DNA of 64,000 bases, taken from Geitlerinema sp. S16 (GTDB lineage Bacteria > Cyanobacteriota > Cyanobacteriia > Cyanobacteriales > Geitlerinemataceae). The position numbers and the translations under genes were made by a program. The stretch is taken from contig JAABST010000002.1 in NCBI GenBank assembly GCA_011390275.1, forward strand, positions 89,213 through 153,212. The letters run 5' to 3'. The notes beneath the pieces were generated by a model, which saw only the letters and a list, made by a program, of their open reading frames with translations, was not told the DNA's origin and ran no database searches. Position 1 is the stretch's first letter. Every line of letters starts with the position of its first letter. Shown piece by piece: positions 1-7,983 of this stretch.

Positions 1-948
1 ACGAACGAAGGCCGCTTTGCGTTTGATGGAGCCGATGACAACAATGTCACGATCGATCGCCTCCACTACCAATTCCCGGTGGGCGACGATCTGCAAGTCA
101 CCCTGATGGCGAGCCTCGGCGGTCACCACTTCTACGCCGACACCTTCAACCCCGGCCTGGAAGCAGGCGGCGGCGCCAACGGTGCGCTATCCCGTTTCGG
201 TGAGCGAAACCCGATTTTCCGCCACAATCTCGGCGGTCAAGGTGTGGGTCTACGCTACAGTGCGACAGACTGGCTGGAGCTATCGGCGGGCTACCTGGCT
301 CGTGGTGGCTTCGATAGCAGCCCCGGAGCGGGACTGTTTAACGGCAACAACTCCTACCTGGGTCAAGCGGTCATTACTCCGTCCGATCGCTTTAAATTTG
401 GTCTGACCTACATCCACAACCACGATGTCGAATCCGGTAGCCGTCGCTTTAACTTTGGTGGAACCGGAACCGGTCTGGCAAACCTGTCGCCGACGGCTCT
501 GACCGGTGCTGGCTTTTCCGCGACGGCTGCGAACGGTGAAGTGATCAGCGATTCGTTCGGTCTGCAATTTCTCTGGAGCGCCAGTCCGCGTTTCCGTCTT
601 GCGGGCTGGGCGGGCTACACCCAAGCCGATCTTAATGACGATGAAGTGGATGCGGATATCCTCAACTATGCTCTGACCTTGAGCTTCCCCGATCTGTTTG
701 CACCGGGTAACATGGGCGCACTCATCGTTGGTGCAGCGCCGTATCTAATTGATGCAGATGTCAACAGCGGCACGAGCAACCCCAACTTCGATGAAGATGT
801 GCCGCTCCATGTGGAAGCGCTTTATAAGCTCAAGCTTTCGGATGGCATTACGATCACACCGGGTGTGATTTGGTTGGTTAACCCGAACCAAAGCGAAAGC
901 ACGGATGACATCATCATTGGTACGATTCGCACAACCTTTACGTTCTAG
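1..948 (+). CDS. Outer-membrane porin, OprB/iron-uptake-porin type (5' end missing)
   Basis: The reading frame is open from base 1, so the N-terminus (in this family a signal peptide, an SLH domain and a coiled coil) lies outside the window; 315 codons of the beta-barrel part are visible. The protein alternates short amphipathic strands with Gly/Asn/Asp-rich turns (for example GVGLRYSATDWLELSAGYLA near residue 80) and ends in Phe (TFTF), the usual C-terminal signature of outer-membrane barrels. Cyanobacterial SLH-OprB porins carry inorganic ions and small solutes across the outer membrane. Family assignment is good; the substrate cannot be read from the sequence. A GTG at 79 could be mistaken for the start but is internal. 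Confidence 0.8.
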   Translation, partial: TNEGRFAFDGADDNNVTIDRLHYQFPVGDDLQVTLMASLGGHHFYADTFNPGLEAGGGANGALSRFGERNPIFRHNLGGQGVGLRYSATDWLELSAGYLARGGFDSSPGAGLFNGNNSYLGQAVITPSDRFKFGLTYIHNHDVESGSRRFNFGGTGTGLANLSPTALTGAGFSATAANGEVISDSFGLQFLWSASPRFRLAGWAGYTQADLNDDEVDADILNYALTLSFPDLFAPGNMGALIVGAAPYLIDADVNSGTSNPNFDEDVPLHVEALYKLKLSDGITITPGVIWLVNPNQSESTDDIIIGTIRTTFTF

Positions 949-1345
949 GTATTATTCGGCATACCGGATTGTTTTGTGCCGATCGTGAGTCTGCCCGAGA
1001 TGATTCACCACGGAACCAATCCGCACTAAACCTTCCCTAATGGGAACTATTCTGTGACCGTAGCGTCTCTCTAACCGGAATCGCTGCGGTTTTATTTTGG
1101 GTTGCATTTTTACCGTGTTTACCCCAAAAAGTTACCCATTCATACACAGATATCGTCAGTTCAGAACTGAATAGAACAGAATCGATGAGCACTAAGCAGA
1201 GTCGAAATGCGAGTTGCGGTACGTTGTGACCCAATTAGCACATCTTGTTTTGATTGAACTGACTATCAACGTAGATTCTTGTCAATACAATCTTTGATTT
1301 TTTGATCGAGATTGTATCGATCGTCGTTGCTTTCAAATCACTAAC
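949..1345. other. Non-coding gap with an inverted repeat before the next gene
   Basis: No convincing gene is seen in these 397 bases. A 6-bp hairpin (TCGGCA at 956-961, TGCCGA at 977-982) follows the porin stop but lacks a T-run, so it is only a weak terminator candidate. A perfect 9-bp inverted repeat, ATACAATCT (1285-1293) and AGATTGTAT (1309-1317), lies 28 bases before the next start codon and could be an operator or a leader hairpin. Confidence 0.45.
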
Positions 1346-2455
1346 ATGGGAACACGTCTACTCCAATATGGAGAACCCGCTTTTTATTTCAAGGGTAAAA
1401 CGCTCGTTAACAATGAGTTTAATTTTGATACCGTAGCCGGACGATTCATTGTCTTGTGTTTCTTTGGTTCGGCCTCCAATCAAATCGTACAGAAAATACT
1501 CGAAGGATTTTATAAATATCAGGGTATATTCAACGAGCAACATGCCTGTTTTTTTGGCGTCAGTATCGATCCAGAAGATAAATCGGCTAACCGGATTGAA
1601 AGTCAATTACCTGGGTTTCATATATTCTGGGATTTCGATCGCAGCATTAGTCACTTGTACGGAGCATTACAGGAATTACCCACAACGTCAGAGTATGATA
1701 TCGCCTACCAAGCACACTCCTTAGTCCTCGATCAACGCCTTCGGGTGATTTCGTGCATACCATTCTCCCAAGATGCAGACCAGCACGTTCAGACCGTGCT
1801 AGATGTAATCAGACAGCAAAAAACACCTGTATCTATTCAGCCGACTCCTCTCAGTAATGGATTAGCTCCTGTCTTGGTTGTTCCACGGATTTTCGAGCCT
1901 CAATTGTGTCAAACATTGATGCAGTATTACCAGACACAGGGAGGCAGTGAGTCGGGTTTTATGCGCGAAGTCAACGGAAAAACCGTGGGCATTAACGACT
2001 CCAATCGTAAGCGTCGATCTGACTGTGAAATCACCCATGAAGTGCTGAAAGATGCGTGTATGCATCGAATTCACGATCGGCTAGCTCCTGAAATTCAAAA
2101 GGCATTTCAATTCAAATCAACCCGCATCGAACGTTATATTGTCGCCTGTTACGATAGTACGACCGGCGGATATTTCAAGTCTCACCGAGATAATACGACG
2201 AAAGGAACCGCGCACCGAAAATTTGCAGTTTCTCTCAACCTGAATACGGGAGAATATACCGGCGGATGCTTAAGATTTCCTGAGTTTGGGCTACAGGAAT
2301 ATTCAGCTCCAGCCGGTGGAGCTGTTGTCTTTTCCTGTTCCTTACTGCACGAAGCGACACCGATAACCTCTGGGGTGCGCTATGCTTTCCTGCCCTTTCT
2401 CTATGATGATCAAGCTGCTCAGATTAGACAGAAAAATAAACACCATATCGCCTGA
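1346..2455 (+). CDS. Peroxiredoxin-like domain fused to a 2OG-Fe(II) oxygenase (prolyl 4-hydroxylase type)
   Basis: 369 aa, two domains. Residues about 1-160 follow the AhpC/TSA thioredoxin-like pattern (GEPAFYFKGKT, then a strand VLCFFG, then SIDPED), but the TxxC motif that holds the peroxidatic cysteine is replaced by residues without Cys (SASNQIVQ), so this half is probably not a peroxidase. Residues about 170-355 form a P4H-type double-stranded beta-helix: iron ligands H280 and D282 in HRD, distal H335 in LLHEATP, and R345 in SGVRYAF as the expected 2-oxoglutarate-binding arginine. The oxygenase half therefore looks catalytically intact and would hydroxylate an unknown, possibly protein, substrate. 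ATG at 1346 is the first start after the leader inverted repeat. It stands alone and faces the broken RTX gene. Confidence 0.75.
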   Translation: MGTRLLQYGEPAFYFKGKTLVNNEFNFDTVAGRFIVLCFFGSASNQIVQKILEGFYKYQGIFNEQHACFFGVSIDPEDKSANRIESQLPGFHIFWDFDRSISHLYGALQELPTTSEYDIAYQAHSLVLDQRLRVISCIPFSQDADQHVQTVLDVIRQQKTPVSIQPTPLSNGLAPVLVVPRIFEPQLCQTLMQYYQTQGGSESGFMREVNGKTVGINDSNRKRRSDCEITHEVLKDACMHRIHDRLAPEIQKAFQFKSTRIERYIVACYDSTTGGYFKSHRDNTTKGTAHRKFAVSLNLNTGEYTGGCLRFPEFGLQEYSAPAGGAVVFSCSLLHEATPITSGVRYAFLPFLYDDQAAQIRQKNKHHIA

Positions 2456-2526
2456 TCTAGATCAATTTTAGGACGCATTTATGGCCGCAATCGATCGCAG
2501 ATCGATCACAGGTTGATTACGACGGA

Positions 2527-2557
2527 GCAACGCATCATTCCGTCAGCGGTGCGTTGC
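2527..2557. terminator. Hairpin between convergent genes
   Basis: GCAACGCA (2527-2534) pairs perfectly with TGCGTTGC (2550-2557) around a 15-base loop. It lies in the 185-base gap between two convergent genes; a T-run occurs on the plus strand about 20 bases later. It may end either transcript; the evidence is structural only. Confidence 0.35.
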
Positions 2558-2640
2558 GGTTGTGAAAGGCGATCGTTTTTGAGCGCACCCCCCAATACCG
2601 CAACATATCCTAAACACACCCTAACAAAACTAGGGTCGGC

Positions 2641-3552
2641 TTAGGAGCGCCATAAAATTTCATTGGGGCTAACGCCACGCACCAAAGCCAAAGCTTGCCC
2701 GGAGGCCGTTTCCGTGATTAACGTCGCCTGAATGGCCTCGACCTGAAAATCGGCGGTGCGGATCGTGCCTGGTGGGTAAGGGCCAGCGGGGTCAAAATCG
2801 CGCCGATCGCCAATCACCAAATAGCGTTCCGTTAGGGTTACAGCGCTCGCGTCGAGACGATCGGGAAGTTGCAGGCGATCGTTCTGGGCGGGGTTATAAT
2901 CCAGAATGATATCCACCGGGATTTCATCCACCATCAGAACCAGATCCTGGTCTTGAGAGTCCAGCGGAGAGGCGCGACCAATTTCGAGATTGGCGGGTGC
3001 ATCACCGACTTGGAGGATGAAAGTATCGGCGCCATCACCGCCCCAAAGGCGATCGAGGCCACGGTCTCCGGCCAGGACATCGTCGCCCGCTTCTCCGGTC
3101 AAGATATCCGCACCCCGACCACCGAAGAGGGTATCGTTGCCAGAGCCACCGTACAGATAATCGGCGTTTCGGTTGCCGACGAGCTGATCGTTGCCCTCGC
3201 CTCCTTCGAGATAGTCATCTCCGCGCCCACCGAAGAGGACATCATGGCCGGACTTTCCCAGAAGATAGTCGCCGCCGCCGTTGCCATAGATGATGTCATT
3301 GAGGTTTGAGCCTGCAACGTAGTCATTTCCGGCTAGGGCGCGGATGCCGTCGGTGTAGCGTGTGGGGATATCCTCGGCGAGGGTGACGCGATCGCCAGAT
3401 TCTGCGCTGTCATCTAAATTCAGAACGCTGCCGGTGTTTTAGGTGACAAAGTCGGTTGTGAGATTCACAAGCTTGAGGGTAGAATCCTGGTCTGTTTCTG
3501 GTAGCAGGATGGAGAAGAATGATTCGGGTAGTTGATCGGAGAAAGAAAACAT
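2641..3552 (-). pseudogene. RTX (haemolysin-type) calcium-binding protein with an in-frame stop at codon 38
   Basis: Reading from ATG at 3552 the frame is open for 303 codons except for one TAA at 3439-3441 (codon 38). Before the stop is MFSFSDQLPES..., after it NTGSVLNLDDSAESGD, then about nine RTX nonapeptides (GGxGxDxLx, such as GGSGNDTLF, GGRGADILT, GGDGADTF) spanning roughly residues 75-170, then a 130-residue C-terminal domain (DQDLVLMVDEIPVD... ending EILWRS) typical of cyanobacterial RTX surface proteins. RTX repeats bind calcium in a parallel beta-roll outside the cell and usually leave by type I secretion. Frame and repeat phase are kept on both sides, so this is one gene with a nonsense change, not two genes. 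No ATG or GTG exists between the stop and the middle of the repeats (the first start-like codon is TTG at 3102), so reinitiation would lose most repeats. A sequencing error or stop readthrough is the alternative. Confidence 0.8.
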
Positions 3553-3652
3553 AAAACGTCAACGAATTACGATGTTTTTTAACTTATACCTCCTAAACTA
3601 AGAACTAAGCAGGCGCCGATTTGCAGCTCCCACATTTGACCCGATCGACATC

Positions 3653-4648
3653 ATGCGCCTCGAACAACTTCAAGCCTTTCTCTCCGTCGCTGAAACCGGT
3701 AGCTTCCAAAAAGCGGCTCGCCTGCAACGGGTGACCCAATCGACGATTAGTAGACAAGTCCGATCGCTAGAAGAATCCGCAGGGATGGAGCTACTACACC
3801 GCACGACACCGGCACGGCTGACGGTGGCCGGTGAGCGGTTGTTTCCCCGCGCCCGCAAGATTTGTGATGAATGGTCGAAGGGTTTACAGGAAATTGCCGA
3901 TTTGTTGAACGGTAAACAATCTGAACTTTGCATCGCCGCGATTCATTCGGTTTGCTCGCATTTTTTGCCGACGGTGCTTCAGCAGTTTCATGCAGACCAC
4001 GCCAATGTGCAGCTACGTGTGACCTCTCTGGGTAGCGATCGCGCCTTGAAAGTGTTGCGCGATGGCCTGGTGGATATTGCGGTGGTGATGAATAATCCAC
4101 TGCTGACGGCCAGTGCAGACCTGGCGATCGAGCCGCTATACGAAGAATCGGTGGTGGTGTTGATGGCGGCCCATCATCCCTTGAGCGATTACGTCTCCAT
4201 CCCGAAAGAACGTCTGGCGCATTATGACCACATCATTTTTAAAGATGGCTATGGGATGCAGCGCCTGGTGCAAGATGTGTTTGCGCGAGAAGGCATTGAG
4301 CTGCGAGCCATCCTCGAACTCAATACCTTGGATGCCTTTCGTGGCATCGTGCGTCAAAGCGACGCGATCGCCATTTTGCCTGCCTCCGCGACCCTCGAAG
4401 CCTACGACGATCCAACTCTAACTGTTCGCCCGATCGCCTCCCCGAACATTCTCGAACCCAGCCTCACCCGCCAGGTGGTTCTCGTCACCACCGTCGATCG
4501 CCTCTTGATTCCGCCAGTGCGAGACTTCTATCAATTGGTTCGTCAGCACGTCCCCCAGCTCGCCACCGATCGCCTTGCCGATCTGCCCACGCACAACATT
4601 CAAGCGCTCGGTCATCTCGAATTAACCCAAACGACGATCGAACCCTGA
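3653..4648 (+). CDS. ntcB: LysR-family transcriptional regulator, NtcB-like
   Basis: 331 aa. Residues 1-60 are a LysR winged-helix DNA-binding domain (LQAFLSVAETGSFQKAA, then VTQSTISRQVRSLE). Residues about 90-300 are the periplasmic-binding-protein-like effector domain. Several stretches match the NtcB type as I remember it: GSDRALKVLRDGLVDIAVVM, FKDGYGMQRLVQ and LELNTLDAFRG. NtcB activates nitrate/nitrite assimilation genes in cyanobacteria together with NtcA. A TrpD-like gene follows on the same strand, an arrangement also known around cyanobacterial nitrate-assimilation loci, but nirA, nrt and narB are not in this window. The gene diverges from the RTX gene across about 100 bases, where LysR regulators often bind their own promoter; I could not define a T-N11-A box with confidence. 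LysR is certain; the NtcB identity is probable. Confidence 0.7.
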   Translation: MRLEQLQAFLSVAETGSFQKAARLQRVTQSTISRQVRSLEESAGMELLHRTTPARLTVAGERLFPRARKICDEWSKGLQEIADLLNGKQSELCIAAIHSVCSHFLPTVLQQFHADHANVQLRVTSLGSDRALKVLRDGLVDIAVVMNNPLLTASADLAIEPLYEESVVVLMAAHHPLSDYVSIPKERLAHYDHIIFKDGYGMQRLVQDVFAREGIELRAILELNTLDAFRGIVRQSDAIAILPASATLEAYDDPTLTVRPIASPNILEPSLTRQVVLVTTVDRLLIPPVRDFYQLVRQHVPQLATDRLADLPTHNIQALGHLELTQTTIEP

Positions 4649-4739
4649 CCGATCGCCCCGGTGTTTCACCCAAATGCCTGTCAACAGCCTGCGAACACTG
4701 CACACTAGAAGACGGTCAGGCCACTTTTTTCTATTCGCT

Positions 4740-5822
4740 ATGAGTCACGTCTTTCGCACGCTCCTCAAAAAAATTGCCAGTGGCCCCCACACCGGTAAAC
4801 ACCTGACCCGCAGCGAAGCCGAATCGGCCATGACGATGGTGTTACAGGCCGAGGCCACTCCCGCACAAATTGGCGGATTTATCGTCGCGCACCGGATGAA
4901 GCGACCGGTTCCCCAGGAGCTAGCCGGAATTTTGGATGCTTACGATCGCCTCAGTTCACGTATTCCACCGCTTGACGCCCGCACGCCAGAGGCTAGCGAT
5001 CCCGCAACTCTGCCGATCGTGCTGGGTTGTCCCTACGATGGTCGCGCTCGTACCGCGCCCGTCACGCCGATCGTGGCGCTGCTGTTGGCGAATGCGGGTG
5101 TGCCGGTGGTGATGCATGGCGGCGATCGGATGCCGACCAAGTACGGACTGCCGATGGTGGAGATTTGGCACGCGCTGGGGATCGACTGGACGCGCTGCGG
5201 TGTCGCCCGGTTGCATGACGCGCTCGATCGCGCCCAGCTCGCTTTTGCCTACACGCCGTTCATTTTCCCCGAGACGATCGCCGTGGCAGACTATCGCGAT
5301 CAAATCGGCAAGCGTCCGCCCCTCGCGACGATCGAGCTGATGTGGTCGCCCTATGGAGGACAGGTGCGACACGCCTGCGGGTTTGTGCATCCGCCGACGG
5401 AAGGCTTTTTTCAAGGGGCGTTTGCCCTGCGCGGTCAGGCGGAGTTTATGACGATTAAAGGCTTGGAGGGGAGTTGCGATTTGCCCCGATCGCGGACGGC
5501 GATTATTGGGATATACCAGGGGGATCAGTTTGAGCGGTTGCACCTCCACGCGCGAGATTTTGGCCTGGGTGGGGTCGATACGCCGATGGCTTCGGAAGCG
5601 GACTATCTCGCGGATCTGGCGATGCTGGTCGCGGGACGGATCGAGACCGATCGCGAGCGTGAACTGATGAAATCGGCGGTTTGGTCGGGTGGTTTTTTCC
5701 TGTGGCAATGTGGGGTTTGCGCCGACCTGAAGCTCGGAATCGCGCAGGCTGAACAGGTTATTCAACAGGGTTTACTCGCGAAAACGATCACCGAAATTCA
5801 AGCCGCGATTCAGGCTGAATAA
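4740..5822 (+). CDS. TrpD-like protein (anthranilate phosphoribosyltransferase family, altered active site)
   Basis: 360 aa from ATG 4740 (MSHVFRTLLKKIASG); an upstream in-frame ATG at 4674 would add 22 residues without family similarity. The N-terminal helical domain (LTRSEAESAM, then ATPAQIGGFIVAHRMK) and the later GGDRMPTKYGLPMVEIWHA segment fit glycosyltransferase family 3. The PRPP-binding GTGGD loop of real TrpD is replaced here by GCPYDGR, and the KHGNR motif by MHGGDR, so normal anthranilate phosphoribosyltransferase activity is doubtful. Cyanobacteria carry such a second TrpD-like protein near nitrogen-assimilation genes; its reaction is unknown to me. It follows the LysR gene by 91 bases on the same strand, which suggests cotranscription, and converges with the next gene 10 bases on. 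Confidence 0.75.
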   Translation: MSHVFRTLLKKIASGPHTGKHLTRSEAESAMTMVLQAEATPAQIGGFIVAHRMKRPVPQELAGILDAYDRLSSRIPPLDARTPEASDPATLPIVLGCPYDGRARTAPVTPIVALLLANAGVPVVMHGGDRMPTKYGLPMVEIWHALGIDWTRCGVARLHDALDRAQLAFAYTPFIFPETIAVADYRDQIGKRPPLATIELMWSPYGGQVRHACGFVHPPTEGFFQGAFALRGQAEFMTIKGLEGSCDLPRSRTAIIGIYQGDQFERLHLHARDFGLGGVDTPMASEADYLADLAMLVAGRIETDRERELMKSAVWSGGFFLWQCGVCADLKLGIAQAEQVIQQGLLAKTITEIQAAIQAE

Positions 5823-5832
5823 CCAAGCAAAA

Positions 5833-6333
5833 TTACCCTTCTACCGACGAATCAGAACGCCGATCGCCAGCACACCGATCGACCCAACCCCACGCGAACA
5901 CACCATCCAACACCACCGCCGCAATCCCAAACGGCACACCGTTCACGATCATCAATCGGCCAATCAACAGCCCGATCGGCACGATCACACCCCATTCACC
6001 CGTCAAAAGTCCGTCCAGTACACGACCCCAGACACCATCCAGCTCACCTCCAGCCCGTAACCCCTCCCACTGACCCGCCGCCCGAGCGATCGCAAAGGCC
6101 GCGATCGCCCCCGTCGTCAGGTGAATATCCAGCTCTTGGCGCAAGGTGTAACGATAGGTCAAGCCAAACACACCACCACAGAGCGCCGTTCCCAACCATA
6201 AATCAAGCTGATCCCAATCGAGTCCACCCTGCGGCCAGATCCATTCCAGCAGCAAGCGTGATGCGCACAGTGCGATCGCCCCGACCGCAGCGGCTTTGAG
6301 TGAGGCAATTCGATCGCGAGAAAACGTCAGCAT
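5833..6333 (-). CDS. Small integral membrane protein of unknown function
   Basis: 166 aa, start ATG at 6333. Four or so hydrophobic segments can be seen: around residues 12-32 (LKAAAVGAIALCASRLLLEW), 46-62, 74-90 and 115-150 (IVPIGLLIGRLMI). No catalytic motif or known domain is recognised. It overlaps nothing and converges on the TrpD-like gene with only 10 bases between stops. The region upstream (6334-6567) separates it from the divergent membrane fusion protein gene, so the two promoters share about 230 bases. Confidence 0.6.
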   Translation of the reverse strand: MLTFSRDRIASLKAAAVGAIALCASRLLLEWIWPQGGLDWDQLDLWLGTALCGGVFGLTYRYTLRQELDIHLTTGAIAAFAIARAAGQWEGLRAGGELDGVWGRVLDGLLTGEWGVIVPIGLLIGRLMIVNGVPFGIAAVVLDGVFAWGWVDRCAGDRRSDSSVEG

Positions 6334-6567
6334 GATGCGTCATGGTTGGGAATACGTTGAAGTTCAGGCGAGCGCTCAGTCGAAGGTTCTATCGAACGCG
6401 AAGACTGAAATGCGAAGTCTGAAATGCGAGGTCTGGAATTCTAAAATACGTCGAAACTGCCAGCGATCGCGATCGGGCTTCACTGACTGAAATTTCAGGC
6501 TGATTTGGTTTGAAGTCCTTAAGATGAAAAAGCAGGCTACATCGATCTTTCAGGGCAATCGCACACC

Positions 6568-7878
6568 ATGACCGAACGCAAGGGGTTTCCGGTTAGCCCA
6601 AAAACACCCATGACGAGCGCGATCGTAGTGGTGACGGTTGCCATTGTGGGCTTGGGTCTGTGGCAATTCATTCGCGTCCAACAGGCGGCGAAATCTGAAC
6701 GGGTGGAACAGAGTATTCCCGCGCCGGAAATCACCACCGTGACGGCGCTGGGCTGGATCGAACCCGTGGGCGAAACGATCGCCGTCGCAGCTCCGCCCTC
6801 GTTCGACGGTAGCCGCATCGAAGCGCTGATGGTCAGCGAAGGCGAGCAGGTGCGAGCTGGTCAGACGATCGCCATGCTGGATAATCACGATCGGCTCAAA
6901 GCCTCGCTCGAACGCGCCCGCGACAATATTCGCATTGCTGAAGCGCGGCGCGATCTGATCGCCGCCGGGGCGAAAACCGGCGATATCGCAGCTCAATCGG
7001 CTCGCACCGACCAAAACCGCGCCGAACTTCAGGGGCAAATTTCCAGCCAACGCGCCGCGATCGCCACCTTAGAATCTCAGCTCGATGGCGAACGCGCCAC
7101 CCAAATCGCCACGATTGATCGCCTCAACGCCGAACTCGACAACGCCGAAACCAACTGCGATCGCTACGAAGAACTCTACGCCGGTGGAGTCGTCTCCGCC
7201 CAGCAGCGCGATAGCGAATGCCTCCAGGCGGTAACCGCTCGCGAACGGACGATCGAAGCCCGCGCCGAACTCGATCGCATTCTCTCCAGCCGCAGCGCCC
7301 AGATCACCGAAGCCCGCGCCACGCTCGATCGTACGGTGCAAACCCTCGAAGATCGCATCATCGAAGGCGACGCCACCTTGACCGCGATCGCCGAGGTGCG
7401 CCCCGAAGATCTCGCCCTGGCCGAAGCCGAACTCGCCGCCAGCCGTAGCGCCCTGCTCGAAGCCCAAGCCGCCTATCGCGACGCCTTTGTTCGCGCTCCC
7501 CAGGACGGGCAAATCCTTAAGATTCACGTTCGCGCTGGAGAGTCCGCCCGCGACAGCGCGATCGTCGATCTCGGCCAAACCAAAACGATGTACGCCGTTG
7601 CTGAGGTCTACGACAGCGATATTGGCAACGTGAAAATCGGCCAAACGGCCACTGTGACCGCTACCGGATTTGATCAGCCCCTCAGCGGCACGGTGGATCA
7701 GATCGGCCTCCAGGTTCAAACCCAAAGCGAGGTTGATATTGATCCGGCGGCCAATCTGGATGCTCGCATTGTGGAAGTGCGGATTCGTCTGGATGAGTCC
7801 TCAAGCCGTGCCGCTGCGCGATCGAGTAATCGACAGGTCACCGTGACGATTGATTTGGCGACGACTTCGCGTGAATAG
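6568..7878 (+). CDS. HlyD-family membrane fusion protein, DevB type
   Basis: 436 aa. One N-terminal membrane anchor (about residues 12-30, SAIVVVTVAIVGLGLW) is followed by a lipoyl-like half-motif (ALGWIEPVGETIAVAAP, then VSEGEQVRAGQTIAMLDN), a long coiled-coil hairpin (about residues 105-310, rich in Ala, Glu, Arg and Gln), the second lipoyl half (VRAPQDGQILKIHVRAGE) and a beta-barrel domain (AEVYDSDIGNVKIGQTATV). This is the DevB pattern of cyanobacterial DevBCA exporters, which move glycolipids or other envelope material with a TolC-like outer-membrane channel. The usual partners DevC (permease) and DevA (ATPase) are not next to it, so they must be elsewhere or the protein works with other partners. 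Start ATG at 6568. Confidence 0.8.
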   Translation: MTERKGFPVSPKTPMTSAIVVVTVAIVGLGLWQFIRVQQAAKSERVEQSIPAPEITTVTALGWIEPVGETIAVAAPPSFDGSRIEALMVSEGEQVRAGQTIAMLDNHDRLKASLERARDNIRIAEARRDLIAAGAKTGDIAAQSARTDQNRAELQGQISSQRAAIATLESQLDGERATQIATIDRLNAELDNAETNCDRYEELYAGGVVSAQQRDSECLQAVTARERTIEARAELDRILSSRSAQITEARATLDRTVQTLEDRIIEGDATLTAIAEVRPEDLALAEAELAASRSALLEAQAAYRDAFVRAPQDGQILKIHVRAGESARDSAIVDLGQTKTMYAVAEVYDSDIGNVKIGQTATVTATGFDQPLSGTVDQIGLQVQTQSEVDIDPAANLDARIVEVRIRLDESSSRAAARSSNRQVTVTIDLATTSRE

Positions 7879-7879
7879 C

Positions 7880-7918
7880 AAAAAACCGAATCGCGGCTAG
7901 ATCGCAACGACTCGGTTT
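7880..7918 (-). terminator. Rho-independent terminator for the aminotransferase gene
   Basis: On the minus strand CGACTCGGTTT's complement pairs as an 11-bp stem with one mismatch (arms at 7908-7918 and 7883-7893) and runs straight into six T. It lies 65 bases after the stop of the minus-strand aminotransferase gene and just after the stop of the plus-strand DevB gene, so it may serve both. Confidence 0.6.
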
Positions 7919-7983
7919 GATGGATAAAAATTAGCGCTTAATCGAAGTTTGAGCGTCTATGAAAGTCTCAGGAATGACAGACC

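Noticed and set aside
1037..1234. A 65-codon open frame on the minus strand after the porin gene
   Set aside because: No ribosome site, no recognisable pattern, and atypical residues for this genome.
2869..3326. Open frames on both strands overlapping the RTX repeats
   Set aside because: Repeat-driven shadows; only the minus frame with GGxGxDxLx repeats makes sense.
6296..6490. A 64-codon plus-strand frame between the membrane protein gene and the DevB gene
   Set aside because: It overlaps the start of the minus-strand gene and shows no protein family.
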